This document shows, piece by piece, positions 11,801-24,884 of a DNA stretch of 64,000 nt. The stretch comes from Paraspadella gotoi. Taxonomy: Eukaryota; Chaetognatha. The translations under genes were made by a program, and so were the position numbers. The notes beneath the pieces were generated by a model. The model was not told the origin of the DNA. It did no database searches and worked only from the letters and a program-made list of their open reading frames with translations. The first letter of the stretch is position 1. Each line of letters opens with the position of its first letter. The stretch spans positions 10,577,832 to 10,641,831 of the forward strand of contig CM119264.1 of the NCBI GenBank assembly GCA_051294375.1, written 5' to 3'.

Positions 11801-14800
11801 TTTTAACAGGGCCACTGCTGAGATAACGGCTGTAGCGGACCAACTCACTAGCTTCACGTTCGCCAATAGGAAAATAATCACTGTATGGTCAAAAAGTATA
11901 AGCCACCCGTGCGACGAGTTGTTAGACAAAAACGCTACAATACGTCTTTTTGTCACCGGGATGCGGTCCCAAGGAGTCCACCACGCAGCCCGTATTTCTA
12001 AAGCCTTCGCCGACTCCGCAAAGAACTCTCTCGGTCCACAGCGCAACGCCTCAGGGTTGCCAACGCCAAGAACGCCAGTTTTCCACGCCCAAAACGCTCA
12101 AGAGAAGAATGTCCAACGCCGCAAAACTCGACTCGGGAGTGTGCCTCCAAAGGCGCCAAAAACGGCTCAGTGTCCAACGTCCAGAAGACAGTCTCCCCAG
12201 TTGGCGAAGCGCACGACGCACCGTGCGTCGTCGCAAAAGGCGCAACGCTCACTCGCGCAAGACGCCACCCCGACGTCAGTATGGCGTGTCAGTCATCGGA
12301 CGAGGTCACGGCGTTGATTTCCCCAGTTTGATCTTCGCGCGTTTTCTCGTCGAGTCCGCGAGCGCGCCGACTTTTTCGCTTTCCGCTTTTTCCCAAACCG
12401 TCGCGACAATCTTCTTTTTTTTTTTTTTCACTGTCAGCGGCACGCCGAATTTTTCCCGCGTTTGAAAATTTTTTTTCAAAGTGCCATAGAAATTTACAAG
12501 TCTCGGTATCTCTTTTCCGCACTCACCACCCACCCTTGCTTTTTTCGGGTTAGCCCCTAAACAAGAAAGCGTTAATACTTTAATATATATTAAAATGTTT
12601 TTAATATATAATTTGAAACGGCTTTCTCCTATTTTTTTTCTCTGTTTCGCGCAATCTTTCTTCAACCGCTCGGCGACGAGCTTTCAATGATCTGCTGTCA
12701 ATCAAGAATCAGATACCTACCACTTGCTCGCGAATCATACCGGGTATTACTTTGACGCATGCTCATCATCCTCTGCATGACTTACTTCTAACTCTCTCTC
12801 CTCTTCTCTCTCTCTCTCGGATGCCACTCTCTCTCGATAAAAATGATCGTGACAGTCTTGAACTTCATAACAATCTCAAACTCATCATACTACTCTCAAT
12901 CAACAAGCATAGTCTATACCTCCGCCCTCCCATTTCCTCCTCTCTTCCTCCAGTATGTGTGATGTAGTGATGCTGATATTCGGGGAACGAGCGAGCGGCG
13001 TCGTGATGCGAAGCGCCGCATGTATTTAATCTTGCAGCACTTTCATCGTGTGCCTCGACTTTGCAGATGAAATATGTCGGAACGTCGCGCTACGTAAACT
13101 TGTGATCGGGTTCCTGTGCCGTGCTGGTTCTTTTTTTTCTGAACAGCTCGAGTTATCGTAGCGATCGTGAGCGAGCCATTGCGCGTCGAGAGTCCCAAAG
13201 ACACTATATTCCGCCGATTGTGCCACAAGAACGCTATTGTTATGGTCCCAATTCATTTATATGTTCAAGTAATAGGAGTTCATCACACACACTCACTCAG
13301 TGGATACGGATCACATCTCTCACCTTTTATGAATATACTTTTACGTGAAACGCGAAATAAATACCGGTTATCTGGAGATTCTTGTGAAGAATCTCTAGCT
13401 TGCTAGTTCCTTCTACTCGTGTCTATCTCATTATAAGATGAGGGTGACAATCAATGTACCGGCTATAGGTCGAGTCCACAGTTGACCATTGTCCATCGAA
13501 TATGACGCAAATTTAAGATCGAAAAGACACACCAGAATCTCGCTAAAGGACTTCGAGTTACTATTTGTTTAGATTGTTTGTGTTCTTTTAGGCCATACTT
13601 CTTAATACACATAGCTATAGTATAATATTGACTCTTAATAAATATAGTATGAGCGTGATAAGCATCACCTGCACAGACTCTAGCCATATTTTCTCGCCAA
13701 CCGAAATTGTTGTCTTTAACATTTCGAATTTCTCGGATTGAGGTCTTCCTGTTTTCTCCATTCCTTCGGTGTTGCGCACCGGACTTTTCTCTCTAATCAA
13801 ATGCTTATCTCTTACGTATCGTGTTTCTCTGCGCCAACGACGACGACGCGACGGAGGCTGCACGATCTGCGGACTCTCGATGCGCCACAAACGCACGTAA
13901 GCTAAGAGAGAGGAAACGTCGCTTAGTCTCGATACGTGATATAACAATATAGGCACATCTTAGTTGTGAAATGCTAAAACAACATATCCGTCTTACTTTT
14001 TAGCGGAATAGGGTGGTGGTTCCCCATCACTTGTTCCTTTTGGAGAGCCGAATCGGACTTCTGGTTTCCCTTTTCTTTAGGCAAACTGTAACGGACTTAG
14101 AAAAAAAACGAAATGACGTGTCAACGAGTAGATAGAAGCGTGGCCTCAACAACAAGTGGTGAAGACGACGTGTGAAATGTAACTGACCGCCCCACATAGA
14201 TCACGCATGACGATAACTAACGTGACTAGCGGTCAACTGAAATATTTTAAATAGTCCAGGGAGACCAATCACTTTTCCATCCATGAGAGAGTATGATAAA
14301 AGACCCGTTATCGCGTTAAACACTTATACAATAGGTATAAGAGCGTCCTTCAAACATACAAAGTGCTCGTGGGAAAAAGGCACCCTCTGAAGTTCGCAAG
14401 CGCCCGATCCGGCCCTCTTCTCAATTAAAACCTACTAGCGGAGACCAAGGATGCCTCTTCTTAAAAAAAGTAACCTCGACCGAGCGTTAACTACCAACAG
14501 ACACTGGCGATATTAGGCGAATGGGCGCAGATGCGACTAGAGTGAAAAACGCCAATATATAACAAGACGTAATCACTAAAATTTGATTATTCGGATGGAA
14601 TCGAAGTATATATATTATCTAATTAATAACCAGGCGCCACATACCAATTATGTAAGCATTCAAAATACAAGGCGAAATCTGGCTCAGATAAACCGTGTAG
14701 ACAAGATTGAAATGGATGTAGTGTTCATCAATTTTTAGTGTGTGTGTGTATTATTCGGGGTTGTTATCGCTCTTGGAACATGGCTGGCCATCGGATTTGC

Positions 14801-16213
14801 AATAGATGAGATTGAGAACTTAGGAGATGAAGAGAGTTATGTTGAATTGGAGGAGAGACGACAAGAGATCGATGAGAAATGCGTCTCATATGTATGTATC
14901 GAAAATAAAAGAGTGATGTAGAGATGTAGAGACAAAGAGATGAGATATAGTAGCACGGAATAACTCGCGACCAATTTAACCGTGCAGCTTGATAGGGATT
15001 GTAAAAACGTGTATCATTCTTTTTTTTTGGTGTCATCGAACATAGGAGACGTAAAATAGACTAATAGAACTAAACGTAGAAAAAAAAGAGCTATAATTAG
15101 AAAGAGAAGATGGCTCGGCTCGGATATTTTTTTGTTGATGGATGCAAGCTGTGAGAAAGCCATGTCGACGGAGAGAAACGGGGATCGTCGAGCAGCTCAG
15201 TTAAATACTTAATATGACCTAGTTCTATTTGTAACGACACACACTCGAAAGGTATATTTCTTTAACTTCCAATCGCGTTCACATCTCGTTATCACCTATT
15301 ATTAGTAGTTTTTAATTTAATATGATTCAAACAAATAGCTACACATGGTGACCAAGCTCGTGCGAGTCGAATACGTCCCTCCTAGATTTACTGCCAGATG
15401 GTATTCACTTGATTCTCTTAGTATGTGAGTTCAAACATCATGAGAGCATGCCGTACTCTCTCCATCTCGCCCTTGTTCTCTTTCTATATCCACCGGACTG
15501 CTCGTTGACCTGAGTCATGCCGCAACGGAACTTTTCAGTCAGTTCATTACAACAAATAGACTGTAGAGGTATCGCCCTGGCGTATTAAGTTTTGAAGAAT
15601 TTTGTGGTAGCCCTTTGGTGAAGCATTGTCGCCTTTAACGTAGGCCCGTTGAACGGAGCAAAGTTTTTTTTTGCCAAATAGCGTTATTTCCAAGAAAGAT
15701 AGAAAAGATAATGACAAATAGGACCACGAAGAATATGTGTACCAAGAAAAAGATAAAGGAGATTTCGCTTTCTCACTAGGCGAAAATGGGCGAAAATATT
15801 TGGCAAGACGCCAGAAACATCGAATAGGTCTCAGGAAAATAGAAAGGAGGACTCAATGTCATTCCTGGATCACCGATCAAGCGTGGCCTATGGCAACTCT
15901 TGATGATCGTACGGGCGTGCCTCGCTTTCTTGACTTTTTATTAAGAGCAATTTCCCTGATTTTTTATTTTCTGACTCTTTGTGCTTTCTCCTTCATATTT
16001 GTTTCTGTTTTTAAGTTAAATTGTAACTTTTTTAAATCAAAATGCACGCGCTGCTGCGGAAATGCTAACGTTAGATAGCTAGTAGTCTCAAGAACATGTC
16101 CAATTTTTAATCACTATGCGTCTAAAATGTCAATGAATCGGATGACGCGAAATGGGAAAGAGAACAGATTGAGAGGATGTTTTGAGTAGAACGAAAGCAA
16201 GACAAGAACTTTG
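8865..16213 (-). repeat. Right arm of giant perfect inverted repeat
   Basis: Reverse complement of 138-7,486. It begins directly after a 25-N gap, and the mirrored left arm ends directly before a gap of the same size. Beyond 16,213 identity stops abruptly but recognisable, diverged similarity to 1-137 continues for about 130 bases. No supported gene lies inside. Confidence 0.9.
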
Positions 16214-16289
16214 TTTTCTCTTTAACTAAAACGCAATTAAAAGGAGAAAGCTTACACACAATTGTTTTGTTTTGAAAGGATTTTCTTTT

Positions 16290-17525
16290 CGTCAAGGGCA
16301 GGCTCAGACCTCTCTAATTCTAGTGTATGAGATCTAGGACCGCGGATTTTTTTTTAGCTTTGTTTCGCCGGGATTGTTTCAACTCTCATGCAGCCGTCTC
16401 TGTTTGAAGAGTACCGCCACCGTAGAGTTGTTTTGCACTCGTTTTATCGGTGAGATCGAAAACGAATGCCTTTCGGTCACGTTATCTCAATGCAAATAGT
16501 AATTTATATTTTCGCCATCGGCGCTGTCGAATGGCGTCTTTTTCGTCGGTCGATTGCTATCGTTATTTCAGCGTTCGTCGCCGTCTTCTTGTCATCGTCG
16601 TCAGGCGTTCTAACTATTACTCTATACCAGTCGTTTAATCTTGCGATTGTAATTGGAATAGAAAAATGATAGTCGGGAATGAAGGTTTATTTTGTTTGTA
16701 TCAGGTTTGTGTATTTAAAAAAGACGAAATAGTAAGCGATCGGAAAGTTTTTAAATTTTAAACGACAGCGAGTTTGGCCGAGCAAAATAGTTTTCCTTAC
16801 ACCAAAATGTCATCCACGTAGAAACTCTTGAACGAGCGTGCCCATAATGGTCGTAACGCCAAAACGCTCTCTCTCTCTCTCTGCGTCTGAGGTTCTCCTG
16901 CTCACTCTTCTCTCTCCCCCAGTGGTCCTTCTCATAGCTCGCATTTCCTTCCTATGTCGTCTCTCTTCATCTCTGATCTCTCCTCTCTCAGAGCTACTAC
17001 TCCTCTCACTCTCCTCGTAACTCTCCGAGACCGGCTCGTTTAGTACCTCATGTCCCTCTACATCATTTCGTACATTTGACATTTTATAACGCATTAGTTT
17101 TTCTTTCTGACATTAATCAGAACTCCGGCACACGCCTTAAACATTCTTACTGGCTGCAGTTAATAAATTCGCATTTGGGCCCTTTCGGCCCTGATCGGTG
17201 ATTCACTTCCTTTTCGCCTTTTCGCCATTTGTTCCCTTTGGCCCCTTCGCCACTTCGCCATTTCACCATTCACTATTTTCTTCGTTCAACGCTACGTATA
17301 AGGCGACAATGCTTCCACCAAGCATACCACAAAAATTCTTCAAAACTTACCGCAGGCGATACTTCAGCTTTTCTTGGATGAATGATTGACGAACAGTCGC
17401 GGCTTACAAAAGACGTGGGGTAAAAAGAAGAGAAAAAGAGAAGAGCGAGAGAGAGTTTCGAATTAATACATACATAAGAGAATCAGTTGAATACCATCTG
17501 CAGTAAAGTCTAGAGGAATACGGTT
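16290..17525 (+). repeat. Imperfect inverted repeat B, left arm
   Basis: This segment is similar to the reverse complement of about 19,740-20,590, with frequent small indels: a ttttagc/tttcgccgg block near 16,350, the tagagttgttttg block near 16,422, tttttaaata tracts, a ttcgccattt-rich block near 17,220 and the ggcgacaatgcttcc block near 17,300. Its last 240 bases also match 700-980 in the giant arm in direct orientation. No gene is seen. Confidence 0.8.
17219..17272 (+). repeat. Short ttcgcc-based tandem repeat
   Basis: Several units related to ttcgccattt / ttcgcctttt in a row. The complementary form (aatggcgaaaagg) stands at 19,845-19,900 in the opposite arm. Confidence 0.75.
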
Positions 17526-18095
17526 TCACTTGTTTTTATTCCAAAGTGAAACGGTAATGTGAACCGTGAAGAAAATGAGGCGAAGAAACTGAGGCCTGTC
17601 AAACTGCCAGTCTTGTTTCGACTCAGCGAGTCTTTCTTTTCTCTACGTTTTCTTTTTTTTAGTCTTCCAGCTCTGTTAAAAAAAAGAGGACACTCTTAAA
17701 TCTTAAAATTGCGCGAGTTTCGTGCCATAGTATTGTAATAAATTTTATTTGATAAATATAGATTTCTCAATGATTTCCCTACATATACTAAGTTAAAAGA
17801 AATCGGGCCAGCCATTCAAGAGCGGGAACAACCGAAAACAAAAAATAAAAATGGGAATACCATTCTGAAGATCTACAGATGCTATTAGCCTTAATTTTGT
17901 CGGGTGTTATTATTATCAACTGGTATCATTAAAAAATTTAGGAACCGTAATGTGGATTTTTTTTTTGCCTCTAAATACTCTGTATTTAGTAGTTACTACT
18001 TTTAAAAAATCATAGTTTAAAACGGATAGCTAATTTAACACAATTTTACCAATAATTATTTTTTTAATAAATATTATTAACGTATGTGTGGCGGT
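17526..18095. other. AT-rich spacer, nothing recognised
   Basis: AT-rich sequence between the arms of inverted repeat B with short homopolymers. I see no coding region, RNA gene or similarity elsewhere in the window. Confidence 0.5.
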
Positions 18096-18340
18096 AATTT
18101 CACACCGCCTCACGGTCCATCATCCTTCAGCCAAATCCATTGCTCAGATGAGGAACACACCATCCAAGTGTAGTGTTTCATCCCAGTCCTAAACGACTCC
18201 CTCTGCGTTGGCAAGCGAGACCGTCCTTGGGGTACCGCGCCAGTGACTGAGACGTTCACTGAGGGTCGGAGCCCACAAAGCCAACAGTGAGATGCCCCAT
18301 CCCAATGGGATCACAGGCAACCCAGCTGTTCCATAGTATG
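18096..18340 (+). mobile_element. SINE-like repeat, family 1 copy
   Basis: A roughly 245-bp copy of a repeat also present at 47,095-47,330 (minus), 54,050-54,194 and 54,545-54,785 (minus) and, with another head, 55,255-55,472 (plus). The shared body carries ccgcgccagtgac, cactgagggtc, agtgagatgcccc and atcacaggcaaccc. A 5' part with a TGGCTGAG-like box A and GTTCGA-like box B is clearer in the other copies. It ends in a T-rich tail. It interrupts inverted repeat B. Confidence 0.75.
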
Positions 18341-18529
18341 ATTTTTTTTAATAATAAAGAAATCTAAAAGATTTATACGAATTTCAAAGGGGAGTGAAAT
18401 GAAATGAGTTGTTATGACTCTTAACTGAACTATAATATAGACTCAAATTTGGAAATCCGTGTGAATTGGCGGCAATGTGTCGACTTTTTTTTCCGCACAG
18501 GACTCAATTTTACGTCGATTTCCCCCACT

Positions 18530-18575
18530 TCTCTCTCTCTCTCTCTCCCTCTATCGCTCTCTCCATCGGAATCTC
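18530..18575 (+). repeat. CT microsatellite
   Basis: Imperfect (CT)n tract; the Ser-rich ORFs across it come from the repeat. Confidence 0.85.
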
Positions 18576-19289
18576 TCTCCTGTTTTTTTGGTTTTTTTTT
18601 TCAATTCACCTTCCTCATTTTTTATCATCATCCAGTATTCTCATTCCATTTCGCGTTGTCTGTTGGCAGCGGACGTTTTTAATCTCAACGTGTTCAGTCC
18701 AGCTTCAGTTCAGTTCACTGTCGACTCCACGTCCTGGTTCAACTCTCTCTCATACTACTACTGTCCGTCCTCAGCAGCTGCCCCGCAATTCTATTTCCTT
18801 GCCCACCCTTTTTCTTCTTCGCCAAATTAGTGTTTCTGGACCGAGCATCGCTTTTTTCACGCCCGCTAACAAGTTCTAACGATTCCACGCCTCATACATT
18901 CTGCTGTTTCCCTATTAACTTGTTTTCTAATCCGAAAAGTCAACCCCGCGCGTAATTCCTCTCCTCTATGTTTTGTGCTGTTTCTCTGCCCACGTTCTAT
19001 GACCCTTACCATTCACTCTCGCCTGATCCGAAGCCAGAGGATTTTCCCGTCAGGTAAGGACTGGAGGCCTCTGAGGTATTGAGGAGTTCAGAGTAAGGTG
19101 ATAGAATGAGGATGAGAGAAAGTTGAACCAGGACGTGGAGTCGGCAGTAGTGACTCAGTGACTAGTGAGGCAGCTTTAAGTCTTGCGCCACCGTTTCTTT
19201 ACATGTATAAATTTAATCAAAAGATTTAAAATTGAAATAATTGCATTTTAAAATTCTTTCGAGATTGCTGTATTTACTTATAACATTTT

Positions 19290-19700
19290 CGTTTAGGGTA
19301 AGTGCGACTGGGTAAGTTAATTCGATGAGCAATGAACATTCTCATTTACACCAATGACAGTCGGTTTGAAGACGGTGAATGAGATTAAGAACGAAACGTC
19401 GAGTGAGCGAAAAAAATTTTCAAGTATTCCTCGATCTTGTATTGGAATCTTTACATTTTCCCGCCTTTTCTTCTCTCTTTCCATCTTTCGTCACCCAAGA
19501 AACGTCATTTTTTTATGGTTGAGAATTTCTCGCATCTTGCGAAGCCTCGCCTTCGTCGTCGTCTTTCATCCTTCGGTCATCGTCGTCGCCGTCGTTCATT
19601 CGTCGTCGTCGCCGTCGTCGCTCCGTGTTTTTTCTTCGACGAGAAAATTTCCCGCTGCAAATCACTCTCTTTTTCTCTTTCTTTTTACCTCCGACGTCTT
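19290..19700 (+). repeat. Shuffled copy of giant-arm module (5.5-6.1 kb)
   Basis: The stretch starting gtaagtgcgactggg (19,297) followed by attcgatgagcaatgaacat matches 5,499-5,545 in direct orientation. The block with tttttatggttgag (19,513) and the cgacgagaaaattt motif (19,637) match 5,870-6,095. The copy is shorter and indel-rich. It lies next to modules that are not its neighbours in the giant arm. Confidence 0.75.
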
Positions 19701-19739
19701 TTGACTAACCGCGGACTTTCGTCATCATTCATCCAAGAA

Positions 19740-20590
19740 AAGCTGAACAGTATCGCCTGCGGTAAGTTTTGAAGAATTTTGTGGTATGCCTTGGTGGAGC
19801 ATTGTCGCCTTATACGTAGCGTTGACGAGAAAATAGTGAATGGTGAAATGGCGAAGTGGCGAAGTGGCCAAAGGGCAAAATGGCGAAAAGGCGAAAAGGA
19901 GTGATCACCGATCAGGGCCGAAAGGGCAAAGCGAATTTATTAACTGCAGCAGTAAATTTTAAGGCGGTGCCGGATCGNNNNNNNNNNNNNNNNNNNNNNN
20001 NNNNNNNNNNNNNNNNNNNNNNNNNNNNNNNNNNNNNNNNNNNNNNNNNNNNNNNNNNNNNNNNNNNNNNNNNNNNNNNNNNNNNNNNNNNNNNNNNNNN
20101 NAGAGAGCGTTGGCGTTACGACCATATGGGAGTCGTCAAAGTTTCTACGTAGATTTTGTGTAAGAGAAAATATTTTTCGCAAACTCGCGCTTTAAAATTT
20201 AAAACTTTGATTCGCTTTATTTCGTCTTTTTTAAATACAAAACGTAATAAAAAAAAAACCTTCATTCCCGACTCTCATTTTCTATTCCATTACAATCGGC
20301 AAGATTAAAACGACTGGTAAGGTAATAAGTTAGAACGCCGACGACGATGACAAGAACGACGGCGACGACGCTGAAAACGATTAGCAAGACGACGAAAAAG
20401 ACGCCATTGACAGCGATGGCGAAAATATAAATATATGCAGTGACGAAGCATTCGTGATCAGTCACCGATAAAACGAGTCAAAACAACTCTACGGTATCTT
20501 CAAAACAGAGACGCTGATGAGAGTGAACAAACCGGCGAAACAAAAGGCTAAAAAAAAAAAATCCGGGTCAGAATAAGAAAGAGAGAGGAG
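19740..20590 (-). repeat. Imperfect inverted repeat B, right arm
   Basis: Reverse-complement partner of 16,290-17,525, interrupted by a 124-N gap. Matching blocks include ccaccaaggc/ggcgacaatgc, the tttttaaata tract and cgataaaacgagt near 20,467. The small hydrophobic ORFs on both arms (16,466-16,669 plus and 20,262-20,465 minus) are the same sequence read from the mirrored copies. Confidence 0.8.
19978..20101. other. Assembly gap, 124 N
   Basis: A run of 124 N inside the right arm of inverted repeat B. Confidence 1.
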
Positions 20591-21920
20591 AGCCTGCCGT
20601 GACGAAAAGAAAACTCTTCAAAACAAAACAATTGTGTTAAGACTTTCTTTTAATTGCGTTTTTAGTTAAAGAGAAAACAAAGTTTTTTTGTTTACAAACC
20701 CAAAAAATGGACATGTTCTGACTCTAGTCTTCATCAGCGCTGATTTGATTTAAAACAATTTAAAACAAAACAAATAGAAGGAAAAAAACCCAAAAAAACA
20801 GCAAAAAGTCAAGAAAGAGGAGGACGACATCAAGGTTCCAAGTCTCAGAGGAAGAATTGAGTCTCCATTTTCTAAATCGAGTTTCGTTTCAATTCCATTT
20901 CGCCATGAAAAAGAAATCTCTTTACTTTTTAAATTTTGGGTTTTGCATTATCTTTTTTTTTTTGGATAAACGCTTTTGGCAAAAAAAATTGCGGATCAGT
21001 TACGAATCATCGTTTGCCAGACCCGGATGTCATTCGGCGAATGAATCTGGCTCATTGTTGCCGCACTGCGTTTGACTCACGAGCTGCAATGAGCATTGAA
21101 CAATTAAAAAAAAATATAAAAATTAAAACTGTAAATTCTTTCGTTTTCAATGACTGGTCATTTAAGTCATTTACATCGTGTGTCTCTCTTGATGCTTTTC
21201 ACGGGCTTTCACCACAACAATAAATCACCGCAACTCAACATTCTCTTTCAAAAGCTTTTTGGAATAGGTCTATTTTCGGCCAAAAAATGAGGTTCCTATC
21301 ATCACATCTCTCATTCTGCTCTCTCTCTTCTCTCCTTCTCTCTCTATCTGTCTCTCTCTCTCGTTCATGCTCTCTCTTCTCTCTCTTCTTCTCATCGCTC
21401 TGCATACATTCTCTGCCTATTCCCATTTCCAACTTCTCCCGTTTGATTCCTTGTGATCTAAGGAAGCCGGGAAATCTCACCCCGTTCATTTGTTTGTTTG
21501 TTTTGGGCGTTTCACAAGCGCACGCAGTCGCAGTGTGTGGACCTCGGCGGGCTTTTAGCGGGCTCCTTGGACCGCTAGCGTTTGGGGGGCGATCCGCTGA
21601 GCCAGGGTGCTTTCCCACGGCCGACGTTGAAGGACGCTTTTGTTAGGCGTCGGGTCTTTTCTACTCTCTGGATGAAAAGGAGCCCGGCTCTTTTCAGCCG
21701 CTAGTCGTTGTTATCGTCATCGCCATCGTCGTCTTTCAACTTGTTGAGACGCTTTATCTTTCTGACACTTTTCGTTTTTGACGTTTGCCTAAAGAAAAGG
21801 GAAAGCCGTCCAAGGACAAGTCTCACTTCGTGAAAAAACGATTTAGTCAACATAAGTATTGTTTATCTATCGGAAGCGACGTGACCGTGACGTTTTCTTA
21901 GCTTACGTCCGTCATCGTCA

Positions 21921-21956
<36 letters not shown>

Positions 21957-22290
21957 TTGGCGCAGAGAAAACGATGATGATTTGATTAGAGAGAAAGTCG
22001 GTGACCCAAGGAAGGAAAAAGGAGACCTCAATCCGAGAAATTCAAGTTAAGAAAACAATTCGGTTGCGAGAAAAATATGGACTAAGTCGCAGTTGTTTAT
22101 ACGTATGTTTTTTACTAATATTTATCTATACTATGTATTAAAGATGGTAAAAGAAAAAAAACAATCTAAAAAAATAGTAATGAAGTCTTTAGCGCTTTTT
22201 TTTGCGTTTTGATGGATGGTCAATGACCATTGGTCATTGGTCACCCATCTTGTGGAGACAAGTAGAGGAAAGCAAGCAGAGATTCTCCCA
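20580..22290 (+). repeat. Diverged direct copy of giant-arm modules (about 1-2.9 kb)
   Basis: Blocks run in the same order as the giant left arm: the gacgaaaagaaaa block (20,601), tggacatgttct (20,706), agtcaagaaag (20,808), the ttggcaaaaaaaa block (20,976), gaaggacgct (21,628), tttgcctaaagaaaaggga (21,784) and gaaaaatatgga (22,069). Long stretches of the arm (about 700-1,850) are replaced or missing. No gene is supported; the 127-aa and 119-aa ORFs at 21.2-21.6 kb are opposite readings of a CT tract and repeat. Confidence 0.75.
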
Positions 22291-23016
22291 GATCTCTCCA
22301 TCTCTCTCTCTCTTTTTCTTTCTCTCTGTCTATTTCACTTCAAATTCCTCCATTTGTTTTCTCTTTCCTTTCCTGTCTCTTCCTCCCTAGTCGACAAACG
22401 AAACGTCTTCTCATTTTAACCTTTTCCTTTACTTTGTTCGTTTCTGCGTTAGAGAAGATTAAATACTGACGAGTTTGCGTAACGTTTAGACCGAACTCTT
22501 CCCTCTCTCCTCTCTTTCTCTCTCTCTCTCTCTCACTCTCTCTCTGCGACTCCACTTATTTTGAGCGAAGATTTAAGACTTCTGTGGTCGAGGGTGGCCG
22601 CTGAGAACGGATGGAGAGAAGGTAGAGTGAAGAAAGGAAAAGTGATGAAGAAAAGTAGACCGCCAATTGGAAACCGGAAGAGAGAAGACGAGTTGGACTG
22701 GAGTTTGAAAAATTAGGGGAATTTGTGAATTAAAATGTATGAATTGGTACCAGACCAACATACAAAATATTCATTTATTTAATAAATAGGGTCTTTCTTG
22801 CCCCTGACTTGAACCGGCCTTAGGGGATTAATGTGTCAACTGCTTACAAAATATCGGGAACATTAATTAATTAGTTTAAAAATGATGTAATTATTGAATT
22901 CCAAAAAATGCATTAATTAATTTAATTAATTATCCCGAGACAGCCAATCAGTTTAGTCAAAGATGAAGGGAAGGAACCCTGAATTTTAGCAAATTGAAAA
23001 CACACCTAAGGATTCA

Positions 23017-23021
<5 letters not shown>

Positions 23022-23053
<32 letters not shown>

Positions 23054-23075
23054 GAGAGAGAGAGAGAGAGAGAGA
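23022..23075 (+). repeat. GA microsatellite
   Basis: (GA)n with one gaag interruption; the mirrored copy is the (CT)n at 27,478-27,512. Confidence 0.95.
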
Positions 23076-24179
23076 GGTGGGTTGGATGCTTTATCGGCGA
23101 TGACTGCAGTTGCTAATTTACCGAAAATATGACCTCGAGTTTTTGGTTGTGTGTCAGGGAATTTTTCAACGGATTTTTTACAGGAAGATGGATATTTGTA
23201 AAGTCCTGAGTGCACTGAGTGGTCGGCTAACGAAGCTCACTATTTTAAAGCCAAGGCACTTGGAGAGAAAAGGATGATATTTTGGAGAAGTAAGGGCATG
23301 GCGACAGGGGAGTGGATAGCGAGGCTTCACGGAAAATAACGGCCTCTCGTGATGCGTGATCCCTCATGTCCTTTTTTTTAAGTTTTCCCATCTGTGTTTG
23401 CCCCATCGATGAATATTTAAATGTGACATTTTTTTGATAACCTCTTCGTTCCTTTCGCCATAAAATCTTGTTTCCTTTATCATTTTATACGTATTTTTTT
23501 TAACGATGCGTTCGAGTAAAATAAAAAGCTTTGTTCGGACTCTCCTTAGAGTAAGCCATTTTCTCGTCGTCGTAATTGCAAATTCATTCGTTTCCTTTCT
23601 CCTGGTTCGTCACAAATTTTGAGAATTTGAAAAACGACATTTTGTTTCAATATTCTAAAAAAAAAATTCGAGTGAGTAATGAGTATAATTTAAAACTGTT
23701 CGCCAATTTCTTCGCTAAAGTACTGACGGTCAGCTGTGAACAATACAAAAATACCCTCCAGTTTTCGATTCGAAAAACTAATTCCGAGGCTTGCTTTATT
23801 TAAACCTTCCCTTTACACTCCCCTTCTACTCACTTTTCTTTGTGCCAACCCTTTCCAAAAAACACAAGTTTTTAGTTTGATTCTTCTGACATCAAATTGA
23901 TCCGTGCCTAGACGCTAAAACAGCGATGATTCATGTTCAGATCGACAGAACACTTTCAACTTCAACGACAAAGCTCACTACGGCCAACGCCTGGGCTTTT
24001 AACAGGCCACTCATAAAAACGCTCCGACCAGACGCCACTACTTCACGTCGCCAAAAATAATCTAGGCAATGCCACCTCTACAGTTAAGACGCTACAAATA
24101 CTCTACGCCAACGCGCAACGCCATACGCCAAAACGCCCTATTCTAAGTCCGCCGACTCCGCAAAAGCTCCTCCCCAACA

Positions 24180-24290
24180 GCGCAACGCTCAGTGTCCAAC
24201 GCAAACGCTCAGTGTCCACGCAAAACCCTCAGTGTCCCAACGCCCAAAACGCTCAGTGCCAACGCCAAAACGCTCAAGTGTCCAACGCAA
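24180..24290 (-). repeat. 22-bp minisatellite, degenerate copy
   Basis: Five or so units containing cgctcagtgtccaacgc, the complement of the array at 26,277-26,410. Unit lengths vary by several bases. Confidence 0.8.
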
Positions 24291-24689
24291 CCACGCCCTT
24301 CCCGCAAACCCCGCAGCGTTCAGTCCGCGGTCGCGATTTCCGCGTTTTCTTTCGCGCGTTTTCTCGCGCGCGACTTTTTTCGCTTTCCGCTTTTCCTCAA
24401 ACGCGTTCGCGACAATCTTCTCTTTTTTTTTTTCACTCAGCCGCACGCTTTTCTTCCGTTTTTTTTTTTTCAGTGCAAATTTATCTCGTCTTTTCCCCCC
24501 ACCGGTTCTTTTCTTCCCTGCGGAAAGCGTTAATACTTTTATATAAATGTTTATATATAATTGAGACGCTTTCTCTCCTATTTTTTTTTTCTGTTTCGCG
24601 CAAATCTCTTCTCAATCACTGGCGACGGCTCTTCAAGTCGAGTTATCAAGATCTCCTTTGATAAATTCATCCGCGGTTTCTTAGGACGC

Positions 24690-24690
24690 A

Positions 24691-24729
<39 letters not shown>

Positions 24730-24790
24730 CTCTCCTCTCTCCTCTTCTCTCTCTCTTCTCTCTCTCTCTCTCTCTCTCACTCTCTCACTA
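24690..24790 (+). repeat. CT microsatellite block
   Basis: Interrupted (CT)n; the mirrored (GA)n is at 25,744-25,830. Confidence 0.95.
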
Positions 24791-24884
24791 CTTCCTCGTC
24801 CTTCCCTTCCTCCGCTCCTCAGTATTTTTTGTGTCGGGACCGCGGCGTCGCTCAACGCCGCTTAAATCTTCCCTTTCATCTCGC

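Noticed and set aside
16466-16669. Hydrophobic 67-codon ORF resembling a membrane peptide, with a mirrored partner at 20,262-20,465
   Set aside because: It reflects gtc/cgt-rich repeat sequence; the two mirrored versions differ by indels that change the frame.
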